Shown here: positions 1 through 9,345 of the stretch, piece by piece
Position numbering within the stretch: position 1 is the stretch's first letter
Layout: every line of letters begins with the position of its first letter
Assembly (NCBI RefSeq): GCF_015732155.1
Contig: NZ_WIQK01000001.1
Location: 1,622,001-1,686,000 of the forward strand
Length of the DNA: 64,000 nt
Direction of reading: 5' to 3'
Source of the DNA: Pectinatus sottacetonis
GTDB taxonomy: Bacteria; Bacillota; Negativicutes; Selenomonadales; Selenomonadaceae
Notes under the pieces: generated by a model
What the model saw: only the letters and a program-made list of their open reading frames with translations
Told to the model about the DNA's origin: nothing
The model's database searches: none
Position numbers and translations under genes: made by a program

Positions 1-191
1 GAACGATAAACTGTTATATTATTTTTTTGTGCCAGGGAATAAACGGAATCGAACCAGATTTCTTCATCAGGAGCATCTATATGAGTAAAGACAATAGAAA
101 TATTAGCTTTGAGTTTAATCAGTTCTTCAAGACAGGCAAATCCTGGCTGGCTGTATGCGAATAAAGCTATACGGGGCCGCTGGTTAGTCAT
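1..191 (-). CDS. arnA: ArnA-type formyltransferase, N-terminal part (cut by window edge)
   Basis: The reading frame opens with ATG at 191 and runs off the left edge after 63 codons. The protein starts MTNQRPRIALFAYSQPGF and continues with THIDAPDEEIWFDSV, which resembles the N-terminal 10-formyl-THF-dependent formyltransferase domain of ArnA. In the Arn pathway this domain formylates UDP-4-amino-4-deoxy-L-arabinose. Its start overlaps the arnC stop by 8 bases (ATGACTAA), so the two are translationally coupled. It cannot be seen whether the C-terminal decarboxylase domain of two-domain ArnA is present; many diderm Firmicutes could carry a formyltransferase-only form. Confidence 0.8.
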   Translation of the reverse strand, partial: MTNQRPRIALFAYSQPGFACLEELIKLKANISIVFTHIDAPDEEIWFDSVYSLAQKNNITVYR

Positions 192-1137
192 TTTTATCAC
201 CGGAATCCTTTTTTTCCCAGATGTCTTTTATTACAAAACGCGGGCGTTTTTGTATTTGTTTGTAAATACGGCCGATATATTCACCAATAATACCAAGACT
301 CATTATGGAAATACCAGTAAGAAAGAATTGAATTGCCATTAAAGTAAAAAGACCATCTGCTTCAGAACCGATTATAAAACGGCGGATAAGCATATAAGCA
401 ACTAGGATAAAACTTAATATGCTTATGCCCATACCGCTCATAGTGACCCACTGGAGCGGTGACAGAGAAAAGCTGGTCATAAGATCAAAGTTAAGCCTTA
501 TAAGACGAAACATACTGTATTTTGAAGTACCAAATTCGCGTTCACGATGGTTGACAGGAATCTCGATAGGATTTACAGCATATTTCTGTCCTAAAGCAGG
601 AATAAATGTTGTTGATTCGTTACTATGGGCTATTATATCAACAATCCTTCGACTGTATCCACGCAGCATACAGCCATAATCATTAATATGAAGACCGGTT
701 ATATTATTAGTTATTTTATTTACTACTTTTGATGCTGCTTTACGAAATACAGGATCATGACGGTTCTGCCGATAGGTACCAACAACATCATGGCCGGCAT
801 CCATTTGTTGTACTAATTTTGGTATTTCTGCCGGAGGATTCTGCAGATCAGCATCTAGTGTGATAATATATTTGCCTCGTACATGTAGAAAGGCGGCCAT
901 AATTGCCATATGCTGACCAAAATTACCATTAAAATCAATAAACCGGACTGTTTCAAGATGCTTTTTTTGAAAATCATATAAAAGGGAAAATGATTTATCA
1001 TGGCTGCCGTCATTGACAAAAATAATTTCGTAACTTCTATCTAGTTTATCCATGACAGGATATAATTCGTCAAATAAACGTGGCAGAGATTCCTCTTCAT
1101 TGTATACAGGGATTACTATTGAAATTTCAGGAGACAT
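184..1137 (-). CDS. arnC: ArnC-type undecaprenyl-phosphate glycosyltransferase
   Basis: This is a family 2 glycosyltransferase of 317 aa. The N-terminal GT-A domain has ISIVIPVYNEEESL and the metal/donor motif TLDADLQNPP; two membrane segments follow near the C-terminus (about residues 225-300). It resembles ArnC/PmrF, which moves 4-deoxy-4-formamido-L-arabinose from UDP to undecaprenyl phosphate at the inner face of the cytoplasmic membrane. An in-frame start 10 codons upstream (1167) would overlap arnB. ATG at 1137 is preferred because GAAAGGTGA lies just before it and the gap to arnB becomes 20 bases. Its position between arnB and arnA supports the pathway assignment over a DPM1/GtrB-like role. 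Confidence 0.85.
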   Translation of the reverse strand: MSPEISIVIPVYNEEESLPRLFDELYPVMDKLDRSYEIIFVNDGSHDKSFSLLYDFQKKHLETVRFIDFNGNFGQHMAIMAAFLHVRGKYIITLDADLQNPPAEIPKLVQQMDAGHDVVGTYRQNRHDPVFRKAASKVVNKITNNITGLHINDYGCMLRGYSRRIVDIIAHSNESTTFIPALGQKYAVNPIEIPVNHREREFGTSKYSMFRLIRLNFDLMTSFSLSPLQWVTMSGMGISILSFILVAYMLIRRFIIGSEADGLFTLMAIQFFLTGISIMSLGIIGEYIGRIYKQIQKRPRFVIKDIWEKKDSGDKND

Positions 1138-1157
1138 TGTTTCACCTTTCAGAAAGT

Positions 1158-2315
1158 TTATTTGCAAATATTTGTAACAGCTTCGATTACGTCGGTGATA
1201 TCTTCATTTGTCATTGCCGGGAATAATGGCAGGGATACTATTTTTTCCCCAATTTCCTCGGCAACAGGCATATCACCTTTTTTTAGACCGGTTATTTTAG
1301 CATAACCGCTGAATAAATGCAGTGCCTGATAATGATATGCTGTACCTATATTATATTCTTTCATTTTTTCCATAAATTCATCGCGGGTAAAACCAAGCTT
1401 TTTACTATCAAGCAGAGGGGTATATATGTGCCAGGAGTGAACACAGCCTTTTTCTATTGGTGCAGGCAGGGTAAGTCCATCTATACCGGCAAATGCTGTA
1501 TTATATTTTTCTATTATTTCAGTACGCCGCTTGTTAAACTTTTCCAAATATTTTAATTGATCGCGGCCGATAGCTGCCTGTATATCCATCATCTGATATT
1601 TTAGTCCAGGAATAAAAATGTCGTAATGGCTTTTCCCTTTTGCGCCAAAACGATTCCAAGCACCTTTGTCCATACCATTTTGACGCTGAACAGACATTTG
1701 ATCAGCAGCTTTTTCATCATCGGTAGTTATCATACCACCTTCACCAGTAGTGATGTTTTTGGTAGGATGGAAGCTGAATACAGCAATACGGCGAGGACCT
1801 TTTCCACTGCCGATTTTTTTCCCGTGATAGCTGGCACCTAGGGCATGGGCACTGTCTTCAATTATAGCAAGATTGTGTTCCTGGGCAATTTTTTCAATAG
1901 CATCCATGTTGCAGGGACGGCCAGCAAAATGTACAGGAATAACAGCCTTGGTTTTGGAGGTTATTTTTTCTGCTATTTTTTTAGGATCTATATTTAAAGT
2001 AACAGGATCAATGTCTGCCAATATAGGTACTGCTCCAGCGTAAATAATGGCATTTACGGTGCTGGCAAAAGTCATAGGAGTAGTAATTACTTCATCCCCT
2101 GGCTGTGTGACTGCCATAACTGCCAGATGGAGGCCAGCTGTAGCTGAGTTAACTGATATGGCAAATTTTGCTCCTGTATATTCGGCAAATTTCTTTTCAA
2201 AATCTACTGTTTTTGGTCCCATGGCGAGCCAGCCGGAACGAATAGAATCACAAACATCGGCAATTGCATCTTCACTTATAGTTGGTTTAGAAAAGGGCAG
2301 AAAATCTGTTCTCAT
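1158..2315 (-). CDS. arnB: ArnB-type UDP-4-keto-pentose aminotransferase (DegT family)
   Basis: The 385-aa protein is a PLP-dependent DegT/DnrJ/EryC1 sugar aminotransferase. The lysine expected to bind PLP is K186 in SFHPTKNITTGEGG, preceded by the cofactor-contact segment IIEDSAHALGA. ArnB converts UDP-4-keto-pentose to UDP-4-amino-4-deoxy-L-arabinose with glutamate as amino donor. Length matches the family (about 380 aa). It lies between arnT and arnC in one minus-strand operon. DegT enzymes act on many nucleotide sugars, so the substrate is inferred from its neighbours. Confidence 0.87.
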   Translation of the reverse strand: MRTDFLPFSKPTISEDAIADVCDSIRSGWLAMGPKTVDFEKKFAEYTGAKFAISVNSATAGLHLAVMAVTQPGDEVITTPMTFASTVNAIIYAGAVPILADIDPVTLNIDPKKIAEKITSKTKAVIPVHFAGRPCNMDAIEKIAQEHNLAIIEDSAHALGASYHGKKIGSGKGPRRIAVFSFHPTKNITTGEGGMITTDDEKAADQMSVQRQNGMDKGAWNRFGAKGKSHYDIFIPGLKYQMMDIQAAIGRDQLKYLEKFNKRRTEIIEKYNTAFAGIDGLTLPAPIEKGCVHSWHIYTPLLDSKKLGFTRDEFMEKMKEYNIGTAYHYQALHLFSGYAKITGLKKGDMPVAEEIGEKIVSLPLFPAMTNEDITDVIEAVTNICK

Positions 2316-2344
2316 TAATATTAACTCCTTTAATTAAAATATGT

Positions 2345-4003
2345 TTATGGTTTATTTACGATAAAATAATATCCACCGCGAGGATGTATTATCTTAGAAG
2401 GCGGTTTGATAAGTTTTTCGATGGAAGCCTGTTTGCCCTTATCAAATACGATAAATACACGTTTGTTACTATGCCATAAAGCGGCTAATTGCTGATCATT
2501 GATGAACCATCCTTGTCCATCAGGATGAGCTGCGCCAAATTCAAGTTCACCTAGATAAGATGCAACTATGATGCGTTTCTTCAAATAAAAGGGTAATCCC
2601 TGAATATAATCTCCGTAAGAAACAATTACATCATTTGGCTGCTGCATAGTATTGATGGACTGGGCAACGTATTTAGCAGTACGCTGAACAGCAACTTGTC
2701 CGTGTATTGATTGCAGACCACAGGCGAAGAGAAAAGAAACTAAAGCCAGGGCAGAAACTGTGCAGCGTATCTGTTTTGTCCTTTTCCAAACTAATATTAT
2801 GCCAATCAATCCTACGGACAGTGAAGCAAAAATGAGCCAGCCTTTGCGGAATATCTGCCAGGCACTTAAATAGTCAGCATGCAGAGAATACCAGATCAGG
2901 GCAGCTGTGAAAAGGAACCATCCAATACAATTTAAAATTAAACCATTGCCTATCCAACGGTTCTGCTGGGCGGAGCGACGTATAGAAGCTGCCAGTAAAA
3001 TGGCAATAGGGGAAAAACATGGCATGATATATGGGACAAGTTTGGAATCGGAAAAAGAATAGAATATAAAAATAACTAAAAACCATGCTAAGAGAAAAAT
3101 AATATTATGCTTGTTTTGTTCGGAATCAAATTTAAATAGTACACCTTTTTTGCTGAATAATGAGGGAATGAAACCCATCCACGGAAATGTTCCTAGTATA
3201 ATCATAGGGATGAAAAACCAAAATGGTTTGTATCTGTGTTCAATTTTCGTGGCAAAGCGAAGAAAATGTTCACGTATAAAAAAGAAATAAAAAAAATCAT
3301 GATTATCCCGGCATACAAGATAAAACCAGGGGATACTGATGATAAAAAATAACAAAATTCCCGGCCAGTAGATAATGTCGCGGATAATAGACCATTGTTT
3401 GGTAAAAACCATATACCAAAAAATAACACCTAAAGGGAGGATAATACCGATAAGTCCTTTGCTTAAAAGACCAAGTGCCATAGCTGCATAGAAAAGCAGG
3501 TACCAGTATCTGTTCTGAGTCTGCCGGGCCTTATAAAATGAAACAAGTGATAAAGTTATAAACATTGTTATAAGCATGTCAAGAATATTTATAGATCCAA
3601 CAACTATATGAAGCGTGGAAGTGGCGAGAATGATAGCGGACAGTAATGCCGTACGGTTTGTAAACATAAGACGGGCGGCATAAGCTGTGAGTAAAATATT
3701 AATTATGGCGGCAAGTGCGGGGACAACGCGGGAAGCTCCCTCATTTTGCCCCAAAATAGTCATAGAAAAAGCTGTAAGCCAATATTGTAGGGCAGGTTTT
3801 TCAAAATATTCGACACCATTTAGCCGTGGTGTTATAAAATTGTCTGTGGCAAGCATCTCCCGAGGAATTTCTGAGTAGCGTCCCTCATCAGGATCCATTA
3901 GCGGATAGTCGCCAATATGGACAAGATATAAAGCAATGATAGAGATAATAACGGCGATAACAGCAAGTCGTTTTTGCCGGGCATTTAAAATATGCACGAA
4001 CAT
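2345..4003 (-). CDS. arnT: ArnT-type lipid A aminoarabinose transferase (GT39-like membrane protein)
   Basis: This 552-aa polytopic membrane protein has about 12 hydrophobic segments and a C-terminal soluble part. The first external loop carries MDPDEGRYSEIPREML (residues 36-51), the acidic motif of ArnT/PMT glycosyltransferases, followed by FEKPALQYW. ArnT transfers 4-amino-4-deoxy-L-arabinose from undecaprenyl phosphate to lipid A on the periplasmic side, lowering negative charge and polymyxin binding. It is the first gene of the minus-strand arn operon and is divergent from a two-component system. The assignment as lipid A transferase rather than another GT39/GT83 enzyme rests on the arnB-arnC-arnA context. 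Confidence 0.85.
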   Translation of the reverse strand: MFVHILNARQKRLAVIAVIISIIALYLVHIGDYPLMDPDEGRYSEIPREMLATDNFITPRLNGVEYFEKPALQYWLTAFSMTILGQNEGASRVVPALAAIINILLTAYAARLMFTNRTALLSAIILATSTLHIVVGSINILDMLITMFITLSLVSFYKARQTQNRYWYLLFYAAMALGLLSKGLIGIILPLGVIFWYMVFTKQWSIIRDIIYWPGILLFFIISIPWFYLVCRDNHDFFYFFFIREHFLRFATKIEHRYKPFWFFIPMIILGTFPWMGFIPSLFSKKGVLFKFDSEQNKHNIIFLLAWFLVIFIFYSFSDSKLVPYIMPCFSPIAILLAASIRRSAQQNRWIGNGLILNCIGWFLFTAALIWYSLHADYLSAWQIFRKGWLIFASLSVGLIGIILVWKRTKQIRCTVSALALVSFLFACGLQSIHGQVAVQRTAKYVAQSINTMQQPNDVIVSYGDYIQGLPFYLKKRIIVASYLGELEFGAAHPDGQGWFINDQQLAALWHSNKRVFIVFDKGKQASIEKLIKPPSKIIHPRGGYYFIVNKP

Positions 4004-4049
4004 GCTCCCTTCTTCATATACAACTAAAATTATTATATCATTATACCGG

Positions 4050-4066
4050 CTTTACGCAAGGTAAAG
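4050..4066. promoter_or_regulatory. Palindrome between arnT and the response regulator gene
   Basis: A perfect inverted repeat CTTTAC-GCAAG-GTAAAG lies about 47 bases upstream of the arnT start in the 287-bp divergent intergenic region. It is a plausible operator for the adjacent response regulator, but nothing beyond position and symmetry supports this. OmpR-family regulators more often bind direct repeats, so it may instead serve another factor. Confidence 0.35.
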
Positions 4067-4290
4067 AAAGTTTTGCTAAAATATGTGATAACCGATATAT
4101 TTCTCATAAATAGTTTACCTGATAGAAATGAAATATTTATGAAAAAGTATATTTTATATGTATTTTTAAGATATCATGTGGTATTTTATTCAGAAAAAAA
4201 TCAGAAAAATATCCTAAAATAATTTTATATAGATTTATAATATAGTTGTTAAATTGATTTAAATTGATAATGCAAATAGTGGAGAATAAG

Positions 4291-4965
4291 ATGAAAATAT
4301 TACTGGCAGAAGACGATAATAAACTTTCTAAGATGTTGGCATTCCTTTTGCGAAAAGAAGGTTATAGTGTTGATACTGTGGATAATGGTGAAGATGCCAT
4401 TAATTATGCGGATGTTGTTGATTATGACATAGTATTGCTGGACTGGATGATGCCGCAGCAAAGTGGGCTGGATGTATGTGCCAGCATACGAAATAAGGGC
4501 AAAAACTGTGGAGTTATAATGCTTACAGCAAAAGATACACTTGACGATAAAATAGCAGGATTAGAAAATGGTGCAGATGATTATGTAGTAAAACCTTTTG
4601 AATTTCCTGAGTTACTGGCACGCATAAGAGCCGTAATGCGCCGGCAGAATAAAAAATATGAAAATGATATTGTATATTTTTCTGAGGGATTGGCTATTGA
4701 TAGGGGAACATATACAGCATATTTTAATGACAATGATCTGCAATTGACAAAAAAAGAATTCCAGCTACTTAATATCCTTTTACAGCACAAAGGAACAACA
4801 CTGCCGCGTGAGCAGATTATAGATTATATCTGGAGCAGTGAAAAGGGAATAACATCTAATGCCCTTGATGCTTTGATAAAATTGCTGCGCAAAAAATTAG
4901 CAGATGCCGGGGTAGAAAATATAATAAAGACTGTTCACGGGATTGGTTATAGAATAGAGGGATAA
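4291..4965 (+). CDS. OmpR/PhoB-family response regulator
   Basis: A 224-aa protein with a receiver domain (residues 1-115) and a winged-helix DNA-binding domain (about 128-222). The acidic pocket is in LLAEDD, the phospho-acceptor is D51 in VLLDWMMP, and K101 in VVKPFEF is conserved. A TTG frame extends upstream to 4264, but ATG at 4291 is chosen because GTGGAGAATAAG provides a ribosome binding site. The sensor kinase gene follows after 2 bases. Its divergent position next to arnT suggests PmrA-like control of lipid A modification; that regulatory link is inference. Confidence 0.93.
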   Translation: MKILLAEDDNKLSKMLAFLLRKEGYSVDTVDNGEDAINYADVVDYDIVLLDWMMPQQSGLDVCASIRNKGKNCGVIMLTAKDTLDDKIAGLENGADDYVVKPFEFPELLARIRAVMRRQNKKYENDIVYFSEGLAIDRGTYTAYFNDNDLQLTKKEFQLLNILLQHKGTTLPREQIIDYIWSSEKGITSNALDALIKLLRKKLADAGVENIIKTVHGIGYRIEG

Positions 4966-4967
4966 AT

Positions 4968-6260
4968 GTGAAAATATTTTCACAGTTTCGCCAGCGGCTG
5001 GTTCATCGTTATATACGGCTTACGGGAATAATAATATTTGTCTTATTAGTACTGGTATATGGCTTTGCTTGTTCACTAGTATATAATAATGCAGTTAGTC
5101 AGGCGCATTTGCTGGCAACAGAAGAAGCAGAGGAACTCAGTTACATTATAAATAATGGGCAGCCACTGTTGGGAATTACGACAAACAGCATTCAAAGCCA
5201 AAAATACTTGGATAAAGTATTTTACTATATGTATGATAAAAATGGCAAAATTGTTAAAATGGATAACAAAATAAAATGGAGCAGGACACTTGTTGAGCGG
5301 TTAATAAATGAAGATTTATTGATAAACGGTGAGACAAAATTTCATTTTGTCATTACGCCGAAATATGAATTACGATTTTTTACTATTTCGCGTGAGGCAG
5401 CCTATTATAACAATATATATGTAGGAAAAGTATACGTGGGTATTGATATAAGTAAGGACTTTATGTTTTTGGGAAGATTATTGCTATGGATAATAATCCT
5501 TTGGGGAATAGCACTACTGGGAGTTAACAAGGCAGCTAAATATATGGCTAATAAGGCTATGCAACCAATAATAGAATCTTTTGAAAAACAGATACTTTTT
5601 GCTGCTAATGCATCACATGAACTGCGCACACCGCTGAGTGTTTTATTATCAGGACTGGATGTTTTAAAAGATGATACGGATAATAAACTTACGGTGTTTT
5701 CCCAAGAAATCATGGGCGATATGAAAAGTGAAATATTAAAAATGAAAATGCTTATTGGAAATTTATTACTGCTGGCAAGATGTGATAGCAGTGCTATAGG
5801 TATAAAAAAACAGAAAATCATCATAAATGATGTTGTAAATGGTGTAGCAGTACGATTTTTATCTATTGCTGAGGATAAGAATATAAAAATAGTAATAGTA
5901 AATAAAAATGATCAGATAAAAACCTATTTTGACAGAAGTCATTTACAACAGATTTTGACAATACTTATTGATAATGCGGTTAAGTATACGCCTAAAAATG
6001 GGCATATTACATTGAGCATAGATAAAGAAACTATACCAGTAGTATCAGTCGTAAATACAGGCTGTGGTATTTCAGCGGAAGATTTACCCCATATATTTGA
6101 AAGGTTCTATCGTTCAATTACGGTACAGAAGTATGATGGGAGCGGGCTGGGGTTATCAATAGCTAAAGCCTTAGCTGAAAAGAATGGTGGCAGGTTAGCA
6201 GCAGAGAGCAGAGAAAATGTTGATACGACTTTTTTCTTGTATCTTCCTCCAACAGAATAA
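4968..6260 (+). CDS. Membrane sensor histidine kinase
   Basis: This 430-aa kinase partners the preceding regulator. One membrane helix lies near residues 15-40, a periplasmic sensor region follows, and a second helix lies near residues 165-185. HisKA has the phospho-acceptor H217 in NASHELRTPLS. The ATPase domain shows DNAVKYTPKNG (N box), GCGISAEDLPHIFERFYR (G1 and F boxes) and GSGLGLSIAK (G2). The start is GTG behind AGAGGGATAAAT. The periplasmic part has no recognisable PmrB or PhoQ acidic patch, so the stimulus cannot be named. Confidence 0.93.
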   Translation: MKIFSQFRQRLVHRYIRLTGIIIFVLLVLVYGFACSLVYNNAVSQAHLLATEEAEELSYIINNGQPLLGITTNSIQSQKYLDKVFYYMYDKNGKIVKMDNKIKWSRTLVERLINEDLLINGETKFHFVITPKYELRFFTISREAAYYNNIYVGKVYVGIDISKDFMFLGRLLLWIIILWGIALLGVNKAAKYMANKAMQPIIESFEKQILFAANASHELRTPLSVLLSGLDVLKDDTDNKLTVFSQEIMGDMKSEILKMKMLIGNLLLLARCDSSAIGIKKQKIIINDVVNGVAVRFLSIAEDKNIKIVIVNKNDQIKTYFDRSHLQQILTILIDNAVKYTPKNGHITLSIDKETIPVVSVVNTGCGISAEDLPHIFERFYRSITVQKYDGSGLGLSIAKALAEKNGGRLAAESRENVDTTFFLYLPPTE

Positions 6261-6536
6261 ACAGACATATATGCAAGAACTTTAACTATACTGGTTTACA
6301 TTTTGCCCGACACAGGTTATCATATTATAGTGTCAATAAGTTAATGGATGTGTGTTTAATCAAATATTATGTACTATTAATTTATTACATTCCGATGAGA
6401 ATGATTTTAGTACAGTCTTTGTTATCTGGATATTAGCCGGCATTATCTATAGAACTTAAATATTTTTCAGGCAGTAAATATTATGGGAGCAGGGATATTA
6501 TTAGTCGTCGGATAAAATTACAGTAGGAGGATTTTT

Positions 6537-8576
6537 ATGAAAGAATCAATTGATGTTATGGCTCATGAGGTGAATCTGCCCGAGCTGACTTTTCGCGGTA
6601 TGTTTTTAGGTATGATTCTAACGGGTATTTTTACTGCATCTAATGTGTATCTGGGTCTGAAGGTAGGACTAACTTTTTCGTCATCAATACCGGCGGCAGT
6701 TATTTCAATGGCTATTTTGCGGATGTTTGCTAACTCAAATATTTTGGAAAATAATATGGTGCAGACACAAGTATCAGTAGCAGGTACGTTATCAGCAGTT
6801 ATTTTTATAATTCCGGGATTATTGATGAGCGGCTATTGGACAGAATTTCCTTTATGGCAGACGTTTATGATCTGCCTATGCGGCGGAGCACTTGGAGTAT
6901 TGTTTACGATACCATTGCGTCGGGTAATGGTGGTACATAGTGATTTGACTTATCCAGAGGGTAGGGCAGCTGCAGAAATATTACGGGCTGGCAGTATTTC
7001 CCACGATAGTACAACTAAGGAAGAAAACACAGATAATGGGATTAAAGAAATAGGAATAGGCGGAATACTAGCAGCAGTGGTAAGCTTATGTACTAGTGGT
7101 TTTAGATTTTTCTCCGGGGAAATAAGCTGGGCTTTTTCTATAGGCAAGGCAGTCTTCAGTGCTACACTGGGACTTTCTCTGGCTCTTTTCGGTGCAGGAT
7201 ATCTTATAGGTCTTGCCGGTGGTATTGCTATGTTGGTAGGAATGTTTCTTGCATGGGGTGTTTTTACACCGTATTTTACAACTTTGTTAGAACCTAAAAC
7301 TGGTATGGATTTAGTAGCTTTTGCTACTTCAGTATGGTCGGCTAAAGTTCGTTTTATTGGTACAGGTACTATCGGTATTGCTGCTTTATGGACACTACTC
7401 ACACTTATGAGACCGGTTATTTCCGGCATGAAAGAACTGTTGCATACTAATGATATAGAAAAAACTACGCATCGTACGGATACAGACATGTCACCACGCT
7501 CAATGGGTATTTTACTAATTTTAATAATAATCGGTATGATAATAACAATATATTCATTCATTGCAGCTGCTGGTTTTACCGGAAGTACTTTATGGTGTTT
7601 TACTATTTTAGGTACAGTAGCAGTTTTGATTATAGGTTTTTTGGTGGCAGCAGCCTGTGGCTATATGGCCGGGTTGGTTGGTTCATCGTCAAGTCCTATT
7701 TCGGGAATAGGGCTTATTGGTATAATAATATCTTCAATATTGATTTTATTGGTGGGTACTTCCCAAGGAATATTTGCAGATCCTATGGGGAAAAAATTTG
7801 CTATAGCATTTGCTATTTTTATTACGAGTTTAATATTTTCAACGGCAACGATTTCTAATGATAACCTGCAGGATTTGAAAACAGGCCAGCTGGTTGGAGC
7901 TACGCCATGGAAACAGCAGGTAGCATTATTAATTGGTTGTGTATTTGGCGCGATTATTATTGCGCCAATATTAAATCTTTTATATCAGGCGTATGGTTTT
8001 GTAGGTGCTATGCCGCGTGCTGGTATGGATACTTCACAGGCTATGGCAGCACCACAGGCAAATTTGATGACTACGATAGCCCAGGGAATATTTAATCATA
8101 ATGTTGATTGGACACTTATTGGCTTAGGAGTCATTGTAGGAATAGTAGTCATTATAGTAGATATTTTTCTGAAGAAAATGAATCCAGCATTAACATTGCC
8201 ACCATTAGCTGTTGGTATGGGCATATATTTACCACCGTCTGCTGATGAACCATTGGTTGTAGGGGCCGTAGCAGCATATTTTATTCATAAATATTTGAAG
8301 AAAAGGGCAGAAAAAAAACAGGTTGCTGATGTTAAAAAAGTTGTTGAACAGCACGAACGCCGTGGGGTATTGTTTGCATCAGGATTAATAGTTGGTGAAA
8401 GTCTCATGGGAGTTATTGTTGCGGTTATCATTGTTATGTCTGTAACGACTGGTGGCAGTGGTAATCCTCTGGCACTTGTCGGTCCGGGGTTTGCTCCAAC
8501 AGCACGTATTTTAGGGTTTGTCGTATGTGTTTTAGCAATGCTGTATTTTGTCCGTAGAGTGATCAGCAGTAAATAA
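6537..8576 (+). CDS. OPT family oligopeptide transporter
   Basis: This 679-aa, highly hydrophobic protein has about 15 membrane segments. The N-terminal part VNLPELTFRGMFLGMILTG and the following NVYLGLKVGLTFSSSIPA are typical of the OPT family, whose prokaryotic members are proton-coupled importers of peptides or metal chelates. ATG follows AGTAGGAGGATTTTT, a strong ribosome binding site. It is flanked by a long upstream non-coding stretch and a terminator, so it is probably monocistronic. The substrate cannot be deduced. Confidence 0.93.
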   Translation: MKESIDVMAHEVNLPELTFRGMFLGMILTGIFTASNVYLGLKVGLTFSSSIPAAVISMAILRMFANSNILENNMVQTQVSVAGTLSAVIFIIPGLLMSGYWTEFPLWQTFMICLCGGALGVLFTIPLRRVMVVHSDLTYPEGRAAAEILRAGSISHDSTTKEENTDNGIKEIGIGGILAAVVSLCTSGFRFFSGEISWAFSIGKAVFSATLGLSLALFGAGYLIGLAGGIAMLVGMFLAWGVFTPYFTTLLEPKTGMDLVAFATSVWSAKVRFIGTGTIGIAALWTLLTLMRPVISGMKELLHTNDIEKTTHRTDTDMSPRSMGILLILIIIGMIITIYSFIAAAGFTGSTLWCFTILGTVAVLIIGFLVAAACGYMAGLVGSSSSPISGIGLIGIIISSILILLVGTSQGIFADPMGKKFAIAFAIFITSLIFSTATISNDNLQDLKTGQLVGATPWKQQVALLIGCVFGAIIIAPILNLLYQAYGFVGAMPRAGMDTSQAMAAPQANLMTTIAQGIFNHNVDWTLIGLGVIVGIVVIIVDIFLKKMNPALTLPPLAVGMGIYLPPSADEPLVVGAVAAYFIHKYLKKRAEKKQVADVKKVVEQHERRGVLFASGLIVGESLMGVIVAVIIVMSVTTGGSGNPLALVGPGFAPTARILGFVVCVLAMLYFVRRVISSK

Positions 8577-8613
8577 GCTGCCTTGTAAAAAAGTATAGCA
8601 ATAGAAAGTGAGG

Positions 8614-8662
8614 CACTTGGTATTGAACAATGATAAGGTATTGTTTAATATCAGGTGTTTTT
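8614..8662 (+). terminator. Rho-independent terminator after the OPT gene
   Basis: Arms 8614-8631 and 8640-8657 pair over 18 positions with a few G-U pairs and are followed by a T run. It lies 37 bases after the OPT transporter stop. Confidence 0.7.
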
Positions 8663-8876
8663 ATTTATATTGTTAAGTTAGCTCGTATACTTGCAGAGAA
8701 GAGCTTTTTTGCGTAAAATAAAGCAAGACTGAAAATTGTTTATAGCACATGAGCTGTTTTAAATAGTTTATTATAATTTCACAGTTGGAGTAAGGATGAT
8801 GAAATTTATTATTAATAATAGGTTTATTAGTGTAAGAATGGAATAAAATTTCAAGTAGAGAAAAGTGGGGATGGCA

Positions 8877-9326
8877 ATGTATGCTTTAAAATTGGCAAAA
8901 ACACCGAAGTTATGGCGTATAGCAGCAATATTGATTCATGAATTAGCAGAATATGAGGACCTTACCAGTATTTGTCGAAGTACCCAAAATGATATAGAAC
9001 AGCTTTTTAAAGAAAATTTGCTGCATGCAATAATAGCTTTTGATAAAAATGGTGAACCAGCAGGTCTTTTGACATATTTTTATATGATATCAACATTTTA
9101 TGGAAAAAAAATTGCTTATATGGATGATCTTTTTTTACGGGAAAAAAATAGAGAAAAAGGTTTGGGGAAGAATTTATTAACTGAGTTTGAAAAAATAGCC
9201 CATATCGAAAATTGCTGTAAGTTAGAATGGAAATGCTTGACATGGAATAAACAGGCACAAGGATTTTATGAAGCTTTTGGTGGTAAAAAAGATGATGAAA
9301 ATATGACATATTATAAAGTGCTTTAA
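8877..9326 (+). CDS. GNAT-family N-acetyltransferase (diamine acetyltransferase-like)
   Basis: This is a compact GNAT fold of about 149 aa. IAAILIHELAEYEDL near the N-terminus and the C-terminal CLTWNKQAQGFYEAFGGK match spermidine/spermine acetyltransferase-like proteins. The acetyl-CoA loop is represented by REKNREKGLGKNLL. Possible starts are GTG 8865, ATG 8871 and ATG 8877; the last is favoured because GGGGA sits 4-9 bases before it and MYALKLAK aligns with the usual family start. The acyl acceptor (polyamine, amino acid or protein) is unknown. Confidence 0.85.
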   Translation: MYALKLAKTPKLWRIAAILIHELAEYEDLTSICRSTQNDIEQLFKENLLHAIIAFDKNGEPAGLLTYFYMISTFYGKKIAYMDDLFLREKNREKGLGKNLLTEFEKIAHIENCCKLEWKCLTWNKQAQGFYEAFGGKKDDENMTYYKVL

Positions 9327-9345
9327 AATAGAAGGAGGATATGCT

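Noticed and set aside
4004-4290. Classical PmrA or PhoP direct-repeat boxes
   Set aside because: No CTTAAG-type or (T/G)GTTTA direct repeats at proper spacing were found; only the CTTTAC palindrome was kept as a weak candidate.
6950-7561. 203-codon open frame on the minus strand
   Set aside because: Antisense to the well-supported OPT transporter; no family features and no ribosome binding site.
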